From DUMC01 sp035362115 (lineage in GTDB: Bacteria > Bacillota > Clostridia > Acetivibrionales > DUMC01): 33,987 nt of DNA. A model generated the notes under the pieces. That model saw only the letters and a program-made list of their open reading frames with translations, did no database searches and was not told where the DNA came from. Positions 1 through 7,484 of the stretch are shown piece after piece. The DNA lies in assembly GCA_035362115.1 (NCBI GenBank), contig DAOSDD010000016.1, positions 1 to 33,987 on the forward strand, written 5' to 3'. The position numbers and the translations under genes are program-made. The first letter of the stretch is position 1, and each line of letters opens with the position of its first letter.

Positions 1-54
1 CATTTTAGATTGCAAGCCTGATTTATTATTTATTATTACTTCTGCCATCGTCAT
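1..54 (-). CDS. HPr-like phosphocarrier protein with Gln15 (Crh-like), 5' end only
   Basis: Only the first 18 codons are in the window. The ATG at 54 has an AGGAGGG site at 64-70, nine bases upstream; a second in-frame ATG at 48 is too far from it. The peptide reads MTMAEVIINNKSGLQSKM, which matches the N-terminus of the HPr fold, where the family motif is GL(H/Q)ARPA. The residue aligned with the catalytic His15 is Gln and the one aligned with Arg17 is Lys. This resembles Crh of Bacillus, which cannot pass phosphate in the PTS but can be phosphorylated on Ser46. The Ser46 region lies outside the window, so a regulatory role is inference. It follows the vanW-domain gene by about 130 bases. 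Confidence 0.6.
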   Translation of the reverse strand, partial: MTMAEVIINNKSGLQSKM

Positions 55-83
55 ATTTGTTTACCCTCCTAATATACCAACTT

Positions 84-114
84 ATTATAAATATATATAT
101 TCATATTATATCAA
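84..114 (-). promoter_or_regulatory. Possible promoter for the HPr-like gene
   Basis: On the minus strand TTGATA (109-114) and TATAAT (84-89) are separated by 19 bases, slightly long for sigma-A. A second TATAAT lies at 105-110 without a good -35. The region is very AT-rich, so chance matches are likely. Confidence 0.3.
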
Positions 115-182
115 AGAAAATAATAAAAGTGGTATATTTATTTATTCAGCGTGGGAAATCATTACAATTCCTCATAAATACT

Positions 183-1088
183 TCAGTTTCTATTTTCCAA
201 AACTTTCACTGTCAGTGCTTTCGGGCTTATATTAATCTTTAACATTATAGGGTAACTTCTGTTGTTTTTAAACTTAAAATCTATTGACCCATAGGATACT
301 GCAGCATCTTCTCCCGGGGTAACATATGTTACTTCAGAAGAATGAGTATGTCTTTCCGTTATTTCAAGGCCGCATTCTTCTACCGCATTATAAATAGTTG
401 TAGAAAGCTGGCAAACCCCTCCACCTATACCATCTTCCTTTTTAGGTCCTTCTTCTGTCTTAATTATTATTGGAGCATATTCATATCCTTTTTCCTCCGT
501 TCTGTTTCCTACTACTCTGTTGAAAGAAAACTCTTCTCCTTGAGCCAGAACTAAATTGTTTATTTTATCTGCCGCCAACCAAATATTCTTCATTCTTGAA
601 TCGGTGTTATCAACAATTGGAGTGGTGTATTCCGCTATTTTAACTATATTTTTCTCAATGGAATTTTTTGTGGTTTCTGGAATTGACTCGTAAACCTTCA
701 ATTTAACTTCCTCATTTTCATGGGCATTCAATGCATCTTGAAGTGTTTCTTCTATGTTAACTTTCAATCCGGACATTTCAGGAACAATATTCCATGTAGC
801 ATTATCTATGGCTGCATTCTCTGGACTTTTTTCCACCTTTAACGCCTTTTCATTTATAATTCTCAGAGCTTCTGATCTTGTCAGCCCTCCTATATTTTCG
901 CCCTGCAAATAAACATTCTCTTTAACTCTGGGTTCACTATGGTCAATCTGCTCTATGTCCTTATTCTTACCTGAAAACTTTTCCCTACATGACACAGTAC
1001 CTGCTAAGATTGATGCAAACAAAATTATATATATTACCAATAACCATTTTTTCTTCATAATTCTGGATTTCATTGCTTTATCGTCCAT
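183..1088 (-). CDS. VanW-domain exported protein
   Basis: The product has 301 residues. The ATG at 1088 is preferred because GGAGGTG lies about eight bases upstream; the longer frame starting with GTG at 1097 would begin inside that site. After a basic stretch comes one hydrophobic segment (about residues 14-31) ending ..AGTVSC, so it is a signal anchor or a poor lipobox. Residues about 55-125 resemble the peptidoglycan-binding PG_binding_4 type domain that often precedes VanW. Residues about 170-290 carry the VanW signature: EEFSFNRVVGNRTEEKGY, then GIGGGVCQLSTTIYNA and YGSIDFKFKN. Proteins of this type are extracytoplasmic and are thought to act at the cell wall; the exact function is unknown. 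The start lies within a long hairpin at 1074-1129. Confidence 0.85.
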   Translation of the reverse strand: MDDKAMKSRIMKKKWLLVIYIILFASILAGTVSCREKFSGKNKDIEQIDHSEPRVKENVYLQGENIGGLTRSEALRIINEKALKVEKSPENAAIDNATWNIVPEMSGLKVNIEETLQDALNAHENEEVKLKVYESIPETTKNSIEKNIVKIAEYTTPIVDNTDSRMKNIWLAADKINNLVLAQGEEFSFNRVVGNRTEEKGYEYAPIIIKTEEGPKKEDGIGGGVCQLSTTIYNAVEECGLEITERHTHSSEVTYVTPGEDAAVSYGSIDFKFKNNRSYPIMLKINISPKALTVKVLENRN

Positions 1089-1129
1089 ACAAAACACACC
1101 TCCGTGTGCTTAGTATGGATGATAAAGCA
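1074..1129 (-). promoter_or_regulatory. Long hairpin enclosing the RBS and start codon of the VanW-domain gene
   Basis: Arms 1075-1090 and 1113-1128 pair over 16 bases with one mismatch. The stem continues inward through AA/TT, a G-U pair and CACAC/GTGTG (1095-1099 and 1104-1108), leaving a four-base loop at 1100-1103. In the mRNA the GGAGG ribosome site is at the loop and the AUG (1086-1088) is buried in the stem. This geometry suggests translational control, for example by temperature, a protein or an RNA. A possible -10 box TATAAT lies upstream at 1165-1170. Confidence 0.65.
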
Positions 1130-1211
1130 TCAATTATTCCTGTGGATACTTGTTGTAACGCATCATTATAAAAATTTTCGGTTGTAGAAAAATTTCCCGG
1201 CATTCGCCTCG

Positions 1212-1670
1212 TTATAGTTTATTTCTCCACATTATAATAGCATCCTCACCATTATCAGCATAATATCCTTTTCTACATCCTTCTATTTCAAATCCGTACT
1301 TAAAGTACAATGTTTGTGCTGCCGCGTTGCTTTTTCTCACCTCAAGGGTAAGTCTTGTGATCCCTTCACTTATGGCAACATTAATTAAGCCTTCTAAAAG
1401 CATGCTTCCTATTCCAGCTTGTCTATACTCAGGATGAACAGCAATATTGGTAATATGTCCCTCATCAAATATTTTCCACATACCAGCATATCCAACTACT
1501 TTTCCATCAATCATAGCTGAAATATATATGGAAAACTTGTTGCTGCTCAGTTCCTGTATGAAAGCATTTCTTGACCAGGGAATTGTAAAACACAGCTTTT
1601 CTATCAATATTATATCATCAATATGCTTAATGTCTGTCCTGACAATGCTTACATTTTCTATGTTCTTCAA
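1212..1670 (-). CDS. rimI: Ribosomal protein S18-alanine N-acetyltransferase (GNAT family)
   Basis: The 152-residue product is one GNAT acetyltransferase domain that uses acetyl-CoA. The acetyl-CoA-binding signature is HPEYRQAGIGSMLLEGLI at about residues 79-96, and LEVRKSNAAAQTLYFKYGF is typical of RimI. Start is TTG at 1670, with AAAGGTGA seven bases upstream; that site overlaps the tsaB stop codon, so the genes are translationally linked. The order tsaE-tsaB-rimI is standard in Firmicutes. The usual fourth member, tsaD, is not the next gene here. RimI is the likely assignment; another GNAT substrate cannot be excluded. Confidence 0.88.
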   Translation of the reverse strand: MKNIENVSIVRTDIKHIDDIILIEKLCFTIPWSRNAFIQELSSNKFSIYISAMIDGKVVGYAGMWKIFDEGHITNIAVHPEYRQAGIGSMLLEGLINVAISEGITRLTLEVRKSNAAAQTLYFKYGFEIEGCRKGYYADNGEDAIIMWRNKL

Positions 1671-1676
1671 GTTCTA

Positions 1677-2417
1677 TCACCTTTGTTCAAACAATCTTTC
1701 AGCTTGAGACTTTCTAAGATAAAAAGGAACCATGGTCAACCAACTCTCTAAATTGTTTTCATTAGTTTTATCTGTATTTATCTCATTTTCAAATCCTTTT
1801 CCATCAACTTGCATATGTATGGCAATTTCTGCTACTGCAGATGCTCTTTGCAATAAAAGGTTATTTGGAGGGAAAATACATCTATTACCCAATTCTGCTA
1901 AAAGTGTATCCTTGTATACATTAACTCCATCTCCAACAAAAAATGCTTCTCTATTTTTTGCCTTAACTGTATCTATTAATTCACCTATAGTTATTCCCAC
2001 ATACTCACTTAGTCTTTCCTGCTTTTTACCCTTCCACTCATATAAGGAAGTATATACTTGATTATTTCTTGCATCTATTATGGGACATATAAGGGAATCA
2101 CAAAAAGGTATGTTAAAAGCAAGGGTATCAAGGGTTGGAACTCCTATTGCCTGTTTTTGCAAAGCGTAAGCCATAGCTTTGATAGTAGTAACACCAATTC
2201 TTAAACCTGTGAAAGAACCTGGACCTATTGAAACTGCAAAGGCATCTATTTCTTCAGGAGTCAATTCTAAATTTTTTAATATCTCATTAATCATTGGTAC
2301 AAGTTTTTGAGAATGTGTTTTTTTATGATTTAATGTATATTCACCTAATAGTGTAGAATCCTCCATAACAGCCACAGAAGCTACAGCAGAAGAAGTGTCT
2401 GCCGCCAATATTTTCAT
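1677..2417 (-). CDS. tsaB: tRNA threonylcarbamoyladenosine biosynthesis protein TsaB
   Basis: The 246-residue protein has the ASKHA-type N-terminus MKILAADTSSAVASVAVM and the family signature SIGPGSFTGLRIGVTTIKA (about residues 63-81). TsaB is a non-catalytic partner that binds TsaD and TsaE to form t6A at position 37 of ANN-decoding tRNAs. Its ATG overlaps the tsaE stop codon as ATGA, which indicates coupled translation. The rimI ribosome site lies across its own stop. Length and motifs are normal for Firmicutes. Confidence 0.93.
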   Translation of the reverse strand: MKILAADTSSAVASVAVMEDSTLLGEYTLNHKKTHSQKLVPMINEILKNLELTPEEIDAFAVSIGPGSFTGLRIGVTTIKAMAYALQKQAIGVPTLDTLAFNIPFCDSLICPIIDARNNQVYTSLYEWKGKKQERLSEYVGITIGELIDTVKAKNREAFFVGDGVNVYKDTLLAELGNRCIFPPNNLLLQRASAVAEIAIHMQVDGKGFENEINTDKTNENNLESWLTMVPFYLRKSQAERLFEQR

Positions 2418-2947
2418 CCCATTACTACCTCTTTTCCCTTAATTTTCATTATGCCTATATACTTTTCTTCGGCCTTTTTGTATTTTTCCCCTCTAAACTC
2501 CATATATATTATTCTATTATTATACATAGAATAATTTTGTCCACTTTGATTCTGTGGAGTATTAGAAAAACATTTATCAATATTCACCCATATTACTTCC
2601 TCAGGAAGTATTTCTCTTATTAAATCAGCCCACTCTATTAAAATTATACCATCACCATATAAGTACTCATTAATTCCTATATCATACAGCTCTTCTGTAT
2701 CTGCAATCCTGTAGACATCGAAGTGGTACACAGGAATTTCACCTTCATACTCGTTAATCAATGTAAAGGTAGGACTTGTAACATAATCATCTACTCCAAG
2801 TCCAGATGCTATTCCCTTTACAAGAACTGTCTTTCCTGCGCCAAGATCACCGGTAAGACATATTATATCGCCTTTTACCAATACTTTTCCAAGATAAAAA
2901 CCTGCTTCTTCGGTCTCTTTATCCGACACTGTGCTTATCCTTAACAA
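2414..2947 (-). CDS. tsaE: tRNA threonylcarbamoyladenosine biosynthesis ATPase TsaE
   Basis: A P-loop ATPase of 177 residues. Walker A is LTGDLGAGKT near residue 35, followed by SPTFTLINEY and the Walker B-like IILIEWADL. TsaE hydrolyses ATP to turn over the TsaB-TsaD complex in t6A synthesis. Start: TTG at 2947, seven bases after AAGGAG (2955-2960). A longer TTG start at 2974 would add nine residues but has a weaker site. The C-terminal tail after IWVNIDK is Asn/Gln-rich and longer than in typical TsaE proteins of about 150 residues. The upstream gap holds heptad repeats and a G-rich tract. Confidence 0.92.
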   Translation of the reverse strand: MLRISTVSDKETEEAGFYLGKVLVKGDIICLTGDLGAGKTVLVKGIASGLGVDDYVTSPTFTLINEYEGEIPVYHFDVYRIADTEELYDIGINEYLYGDGIILIEWADLIREILPEEVIWVNIDKCFSNTPQNQSGQNYSMYNNRIIYMEFRGEKYKKAEEKYIGIMKIKGKEVVMG

Positions 2948-2979
2948 ATTTTCACTCCTTATCAATTCTCCCAACTTAA

Positions 2980-3066
2980 AATCTACCTTTACCCTCTAAC
3001 CTCTTCCCCCCCCAACTACCCACTACCCGCTACCCACTACCCAACTCTAACCTCTAACCTCTAACC
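2980..3066 (-). repeat. Heptad GG(G/T)TAGN tandem tract with G-quadruplex potential
   Basis: Read on the minus strand, this gap is built from seven-base units: three GGTTAGA units (about 3045-3066), four GGGTAG(T/C) units (about 3016-3042), a run of eight G (3006-3013), then degenerate units toward tsaE. Five G-tracts of three or more, separated by short loops, lie between 3006 and 3042. It directly abuts the 44-nt element at 3070-3113. Similar but decayed heptads occur near 12270 and 22450. Confidence 0.8.
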
Positions 3067-3069
3067 TTT

Positions 3070-3113
3070 TAGGCGCCTGCTCGGAAAGTCCTGGCTATAA
3101 AAGCGGACGCCTA
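3070..3113. repeat. 44-nt inverted-repeat element, copy 1
   Basis: The ends TAGGCG and CGCCTA are inverted repeats. The element starts about six bases after the stop of the amidohydrolase gene. It matches 12305-12348 at 35 of 44 positions by eye with no gaps, including the core GCCTGCTCG and AAAGTC. Position 5 and position 40 change together between the copies (C-G to A-T), which supports a base-paired structure. No U-run follows, so it is not a standard terminator. Confidence 0.75.
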
Positions 3114-3118
3114 ACTTC

Positions 3119-4411
3119 TCACCTTACATATACCTTTTCACCATTAATAATAGTAAAATCAACCCGTGATTTTATATCAAAAGGATGTCCATCAAAAATA
3201 ACAATATCTGCATCTTTACCCGCTTCAATACTTCCAACCCTGCTGTCAATACCTGTTATCTGAGCGGCATTTATTGTTATTGCTTTTAAAGCTTCTTCTT
3301 CATCCATGCCTTCCCTTACAGCCATAGCTGCACAAAGCCAGAGATTCTGTATCGGAATAACAGGATGGTCTGTCATAATAGCTACCTTTACGCCTGTTCT
3401 AGAAAGTATTCCCGGTGTTTTTACGCTTAAGTTTCTAAGTTCAATTTTCGACCGGTCTGTAAGGAACGGTCCCACTATAGCCGATATACCCTCTTCTCTC
3501 AAAATATCCTTAATAAGATGCCCTTCAGTACAGTGATCTATTGTTATATTTACATCAAATTCTTTTGCTATCCTGATTGCGGTAAGAATATCATCCGCTC
3601 TGTGTGCATGAGCTTTCAAAGGTATTTCCTTGTTTAGGACTTTTACAAGAATGTCCATTTTCATATCGAATTTAATTTTATCTTTTCCTTTATTTTTATC
3701 TACATCTTTATCTGTATCTGTATCTTTATCTGCAGCTTTAGTTTTTTCGTTCTTTTTCTCCTCTTCCAGGGCTTCTTTGTATTCCACAGCTTTTTTCAAA
3801 TTCTCTCTAAGTATTGCAGCAGTAGCCATACGAGTAGTAGGCATTTGATTTCTGTCTTTATATACACTTTTAGGATTTTCACCAAAAGCAATTTTCACCG
3901 CTATAGGTTCTTTTACAATCATATCCTCTACTCTTTTGCCGTATGTTTTAAGGGCTGCGAACTGCCCTCCGAACACGTTGGCACTGCCAGGACCTGTAAC
4001 AACAGTTGTAACACCGCCTTCTCTTGCTTCCACAAACGATCTGTCCATATAGTAAACACCATCTATAGCACGTAATTGCGGTGTTACAGGATCTGTAGCT
4101 TCATTTCCATCAGACCCCTCAAATCCTACGGAGTCTTCCCACATACCTACATGGCAGTGAGCGTCAATAAATCCCGGCAGGACATACTTGCCGGAAGCAT
4201 CTATAACACTATCTGAACCATCATCAGTGCTACCCGATTTGCCACAATTACTACCATTATTACCTCTATTATCATTATTAAAATACTTGCTTTCCAAATA
4301 TCCAGCGTCTTTACCTACTTCTACTATCTTTCCATTTTCAATAATAATATATCCATTTTCGTAATTAATGCCTGACATAGTCAGGATTTTCCCATTTTTT
4401 ATCAGCAACAT
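3119..4411 (-). CDS. Amidohydrolase of the imidazolonepropionase-like group, with low-complexity inserts
   Basis: The protein has 430 residues. It has the metal-dependent hydrolase layout: a small beta domain (MLLIKNGKILTMSG), GKYVLPGFIDAHCHVG with the HxH motif, KAHAHRADD and TIDHCTEGH with metal ligands, MTDHPV with the catalytic Asp, and a C-terminal GSIEAGKDADIVIFDG. The substrate is not predictable. Two inserts interrupt the fold: an Asn/Gly/Ser-rich stretch at about residues 44-67, and a Lys/Asp-rich stretch at about residues 215-245 encoded by near-repeats of six bases. Start is the ATG at 4411 with GAGGTGG upstream and a candidate promoter at 4437-4464. It is not obviously linked to tsaE by function. 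Confidence 0.85.
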   Translation of the reverse strand: MLLIKNGKILTMSGINYENGYIIIENGKIVEVGKDAGYLESKYFNNDNRGNNGSNCGKSGSTDDGSDSVIDASGKYVLPGFIDAHCHVGMWEDSVGFEGSDGNEATDPVTPQLRAIDGVYYMDRSFVEAREGGVTTVVTGPGSANVFGGQFAALKTYGKRVEDMIVKEPIAVKIAFGENPKSVYKDRNQMPTTRMATAAILRENLKKAVEYKEALEEEKKNEKTKAADKDTDTDKDVDKNKGKDKIKFDMKMDILVKVLNKEIPLKAHAHRADDILTAIRIAKEFDVNITIDHCTEGHLIKDILREEGISAIVGPFLTDRSKIELRNLSVKTPGILSRTGVKVAIMTDHPVIPIQNLWLCAAMAVREGMDEEEALKAITINAAQITGIDSRVGSIEAGKDADIVIFDGHPFDIKSRVDFTIINGEKVYVR

Positions 4412-4436
4412 AATGCCACCTCACATTTTTGTACTT

Positions 4437-4464
4437 ATTATATAATATTCATTTTAATAGACAA
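4437..4464 (-). promoter_or_regulatory. Sigma-A-type promoter for the amidohydrolase gene
   Basis: TTGTCT (4459-4464) and a perfect TATAAT (4437-4442) are 16 bases apart on the minus strand, about 25 bases before the start codon. The gap also contains a second copy of the 14-mer TATAATATTCATTT near 4547, about 107 bases away. Confidence 0.5.
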
Positions 4465-4592
4465 AGCAACGACTTTCAAGAGTAATCACGAAAACCGGGT
4501 GCATTTTCTATATTTGAGGGAAAATATGGCAAGAAACGATTTCCATGTATAATATTCATTTCAGCAACGGATTGTAGCGTTTAAGTATACAG

Positions 4593-4631
4593 AAAAATTC
4601 CGGTATGCAATAATTAGTTACCGGAATTTTT
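4593..4631 (-). terminator. Terminator after the SLH protein gene
   Basis: Perfect 13-bp inverted repeat, AAAAATTCCGGTA at 4593-4605 and its complement at 4619-4631, with a 13-base loop. The A and T ends make it usable on either strand. It lies about 50 bases past the stop of the minus-strand SLH gene. Confidence 0.75.
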
Positions 4632-4680
4632 GATTTGATATGTCGCCTATTTCAAATTGTGCTGTAGCATTGCGGCTAAA

Positions 4681-5958
4681 TCACTCGTTGATCTCATTCC
4701 CCGAAAGAGTGCCGTTATTTGTAAATTTCCCGGTTTCTTCCGCAAAAATATGGCTGTTGTTAATTACAACTGCACCAATGTTATTGTTAAAAACTCCATT
4801 TTCAACATGAAGAAAGAACCCATCTACAATAACTATAGCGTCATTGTTAAAAGTACCATCGATCACAGCAACCATACCACCGTGAGTGTTGACAAGTCCA
4901 GCCTTTAGAAAAACGGAACCTTTATTGGTGAAAGTGCCGTCGAATAGACGGAGTTGTCCACCTACGGGCCCGTGGTCGTCTGTATCTTCAAGCAGGGATG
5001 CATGCAGATTTACCACACCATTGTTTATAATCTTTCCGCCGTTCTGAACGGACATTACGGAATAGTTTATAAAATCCTTGGTAATAGAATCGGCACCCAT
5101 CACATTGATAGTACCATTGTTTGTAAGGGTACCCTCGATATACAAATCGTTTCCGCGATTGACTGTTACCGTGACTCGTGCGGGTATGGTAAGTTCATCA
5201 GTAACAACTACAGGTTTCCCTATGGAATCAATGGATATAACCTTCACAGTTTTGTCCGATAGAGCTGCCTTAAGCGCCTCAGCAGAGGAAATGGAAACAT
5301 GTTCGGGCTTTTGCTCGTTTACCAGCTTGATTGCACGTGTATAACCGTCCCCTGTGAATATACCTTCCGATAGTAATTTCTTCGCAAGCCTCTGGGTACC
5401 GCCCTTCAGATCTGCTTCCAATGCAGCCCATGAAACAAGTACCACATCTGCACGTAAAAAATTTCCTGTATCCACACCATCAGGAAGAATTCCAACTGCT
5501 GCTGCAAGCTTATCCGGTGCATTCCAGGTAAAATCACCAGCTGTATCATTATAATTCAGTGCACGGAGCACAAAGGTCAGATACATATCCGAATCTGCAT
5601 TACCTGTGCCGAATTTATTATTGGAAACACCCTTGGTAAGTCCCTTTGCGTAGCCATAACCAATATATTTATCAGCCCATGATTCTGCATCTATAAACGG
5701 GTGCGGCCAGTTGCCATTCAGAGCTTCTGATTCTTTTCCAAGTAACCGAATCAGCATTACCAGTGCTTCCGTGCGGGTAGGTGCCCTATTCAGATCAAAG
5801 TTGGTTTCAGACACGCCTTTAAATAATCCAAGCTGTTTAAGCGCTGCTGCTTTCGTCTCTGCCTCATCTAAATTTGACGCATTTGCCGGCATAAGTATTG
5901 TAAGGCTCAAGGCCAGCATCATAATAAAAGTAATAATGCTTTTTACTGTTTTCTTCAT
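4681..5958 (-). CDS. Secreted S-layer-homology protein with a beta-helix-like C-terminal domain
   Basis: The 425-residue product starts at the ATG at 5958, seven bases after AGGAGA. Residues 1-27 are a signal peptide (MKKTVKSIITF...MPANA). Residues about 33-210 form three SLH-like repeats, each with a GLFKGV/GLTKGV/GIFTGD type turn; these normally bind secondary cell wall polymer. Residues about 225-420 are rich in NNGT, GTFTN and NGVFNN turns spaced by about 20 residues, which suggests a right-handed beta-helix. No catalytic motif is recognised. The third SLH repeat is divergent. The gene lies directly after the kinase gene, separated by a terminator, so it probably has its own promoter; TTGACA is present at 6003-6008 but with no well-spaced -10. 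Confidence 0.82.
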   Translation of the reverse strand: MKKTVKSIITFIMMLALSLTILMPANASNLDEAETKAAALKQLGLFKGVSETNFDLNRAPTRTEALVMLIRLLGKESEALNGNWPHPFIDAESWADKYIGYGYAKGLTKGVSNNKFGTGNADSDMYLTFVLRALNYNDTAGDFTWNAPDKLAAAVGILPDGVDTGNFLRADVVLVSWAALEADLKGGTQRLAKKLLSEGIFTGDGYTRAIKLVNEQKPEHVSISSAEALKAALSDKTVKVISIDSIGKPVVVTDELTIPARVTVTVNRGNDLYIEGTLTNNGTINVMGADSITKDFINYSVMSVQNGGKIINNGVVNLHASLLEDTDDHGPVGGQLRLFDGTFTNKGSVFLKAGLVNTHGGMVAVIDGTFNNDAIVIVDGFFLHVENGVFNNNIGAVVINNSHIFAEETGKFTNNGTLSGNEINE

Positions 5959-6047
5959 ATTTCGGTCTCCTTTTTTTAAATTTACTTTATACTGCTTATA
6001 AATTGTCAATCTACTATTGACATCACGCCATCATCATTTTACAAAAT

Positions 6048-6083
6048 AGAAAAAGAAAAAAGGTGAGCTGCCAGCCCACCTTT
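6048..6083 (-). terminator. Terminator after the kinase gene
   Basis: AAAGGTG (6059-6065) pairs with CACCTTT (6077-6083), with an inner GCT/AGC stem and a three-base loop. On the minus strand it is followed by a T-rich run interrupted by single C bases. It starts about 20 bases after the kinase stop codon. Confidence 0.8.
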
Positions 6084-6101
6084 CGAGAAAATTAGATTTT
6101 T

Positions 6102-7484
6102 TTATTCTTTTGTCGCCTCGTACACTCTGTCTGCGTTTGCAAGAAGGATTGCAACTTCACCTTTGGTAATATCTTCAGGACGTCCTACTCCTGTGAGTAT
6201 TCCTGTTTCTTCAGCAAAAGCAACCGCCACGCGAACACCTGGATAATAACCATTGTCATCTTTCAGACTTGAATAATCCAAAATCTTGTCTACCCAATAT
6301 ATTTTTACAGCAACATAGACCATGACATCACGGGCAACATATTGTTCATCCCCTATTCCCCAAGGAAGAAAGTTTTTTTCGCTCTCATGAGGTGCACCTT
6401 CCTCCGGCATGGCGTGAACATAATCGCTGTCGTATCCATATATATCTGTTAATATAGTTTTTACAAAGCCAATATCTGCATACGCCTCAGTATCAGCAAA
6501 CAGATCTGTATCATATTTATCACTCATATAAGAAACGGCATCGGCAACTCTTTCCCTGTCTGTCAAAACAGCAGGGATCGTTCCCTCAGCAAATGGGTTA
6601 TGGGTCGCATACTGATACCACTTGATGCTGCCCAACACACACAGCGCAATTGCCGCAACAGAGCAAACGGCTATGAGTGTTTTCCGTATTCTCTGTGATT
6701 TTGGATCTGCCGCAAGCAAAGCCTTTTTCACTGCTGCAGCATTGTTAAAGCGCTCTTTTGGAGCAAATGCGGTACACTTTTTTACAATACCTTCCAGCGG
6801 CTTATACAAATGGACATCTGGATTTTCTTTTTCGTTTTCTGTGAGCATAAACCGAAGCAAAACGCCAAAGGAATAAATGTCGGTGCGGCAATCCGTTTGT
6901 GAAAAGCCATATTGCTCCGGCGACGCATACTCCTTCGTGCCGAAAAACTGAGTATCGGTTTCCGCTTCACTGTTATAAACTCTGGAAATGTCAAAGTCAA
7001 TGAGAACAATCTGTCCATCATCCTTAATAATTATATTCTGTGGCTTGATATCCCTATGGATAACGGGCTTTTCCTGTCCATGGAGGTAGATGAGAATGTT
7101 GCAAAGTTGAAGGCAGATATTGATGATGTTTTTATTGTCAGGATTATTTTCCATTATATATTGGTTGAGGGGTTTACCCTCGATATATTCGCGCACTATG
7201 CAGACCATCGTGTCATTTTGAAATTCATCTGTAAATGCAGGCAAACCTATATGATGCAGAGACTTTAAGATACTGCCCTCATGCACGAAAGAGTAGAGTT
7301 TTTTATCATAACATTTCGCTACAAAAAGATGTTCGCTGTCTTTTGGTTTTACTAAAAAAGTCTCTGTACCGTGGCTATTGGCAAGGCACTCCAACTGATG
7401 GTATTTTGCCAAAAACCCTGCAGGATATGCCGAATTATCAAAGTTGTTCAGAATATCGTTAACAACTATTTTCATATCATTCAT
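6102..7484 (-). CDS. Membrane-anchored Hanks-type Ser/Thr kinase with an SLH-like ectodomain motif
   Basis: The product has 460 residues. The kinase domain spans about residues 25-260: ATP-binding Lys57 (FVAKCYD), helix-C Glu69, catalytic loop HRDIKPQN (143-150), and YASPE in place of APE (186-190). The Mg-binding motif reads DFD (163-165) instead of DFG, and the glycine loop is degenerate (NSHGTETF). One transmembrane helix is at about residues 269-290. The outer part, about 170 residues, ends with AFAEETGILTGVGRPEDITKGEVA-type sequence (about 422-450), which resembles an SLH repeat. It has no PASTA domains, so it is not a PrkC ortholog. Its ATG overlaps the stop of the XRE-like gene, and GGAGG inside that gene serves as the ribosome site. 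It is probably co-regulated with that partner. Confidence 0.87.
   Translation of the reverse strand: MNDMKIVVNDILNNFDNSAYPAGFLAKYHQLECLANSHGTETFLVKPKDSEHLFVAKCYDKKLYSFVHEGSILKSLHHIGLPAFTDEFQNDTMVCIVREYIEGKPLNQYIMENNPDNKNIINICLQLCNILIYLHGQEKPVIHRDIKPQNIIIKDDGQIVLIDFDISRVYNSEAETDTQFFGTKEYASPEQYGFSQTDCRTDIYSFGVLLRFMLTENEKENPDVHLYKPLEGIVKKCTAFAPKERFNNAAAVKKALLAADPKSQRIRKTLIAVCSVAAIALCVLGSIKWYQYATHNPFAEGTIPAVLTDRERVADAVSYMSDKYDTDLFADTEAYADIGFVKTILTDIYGYDSDYVHAMPEEGAPHESEKNFLPWGIGDEQYVARDVMVYVAVKIYWVDKILDYSSLKDDNGYYPGVRVAVAFAEETGILTGVGRPEDITKGEVAILLANADRVYEATKE

Noticed and set aside
3006..3066. CRISPR array
   Set aside because: The units are seven bases with no spacers; no repeat-spacer pattern or cas gene exists in the window.
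4441..4561. Insertion-sequence ends suggested by repeated TATAATATTCATTT
   Set aside because: The repeat is short, AT-rich and direct, with no transposase or inverted ends.
5970..6010. Sigma-A promoter for the SLH gene (TTGACA with TATAAA)
   Set aside because: The two boxes are only 12 bases apart and no good -10 occurs at 16-18 bases.
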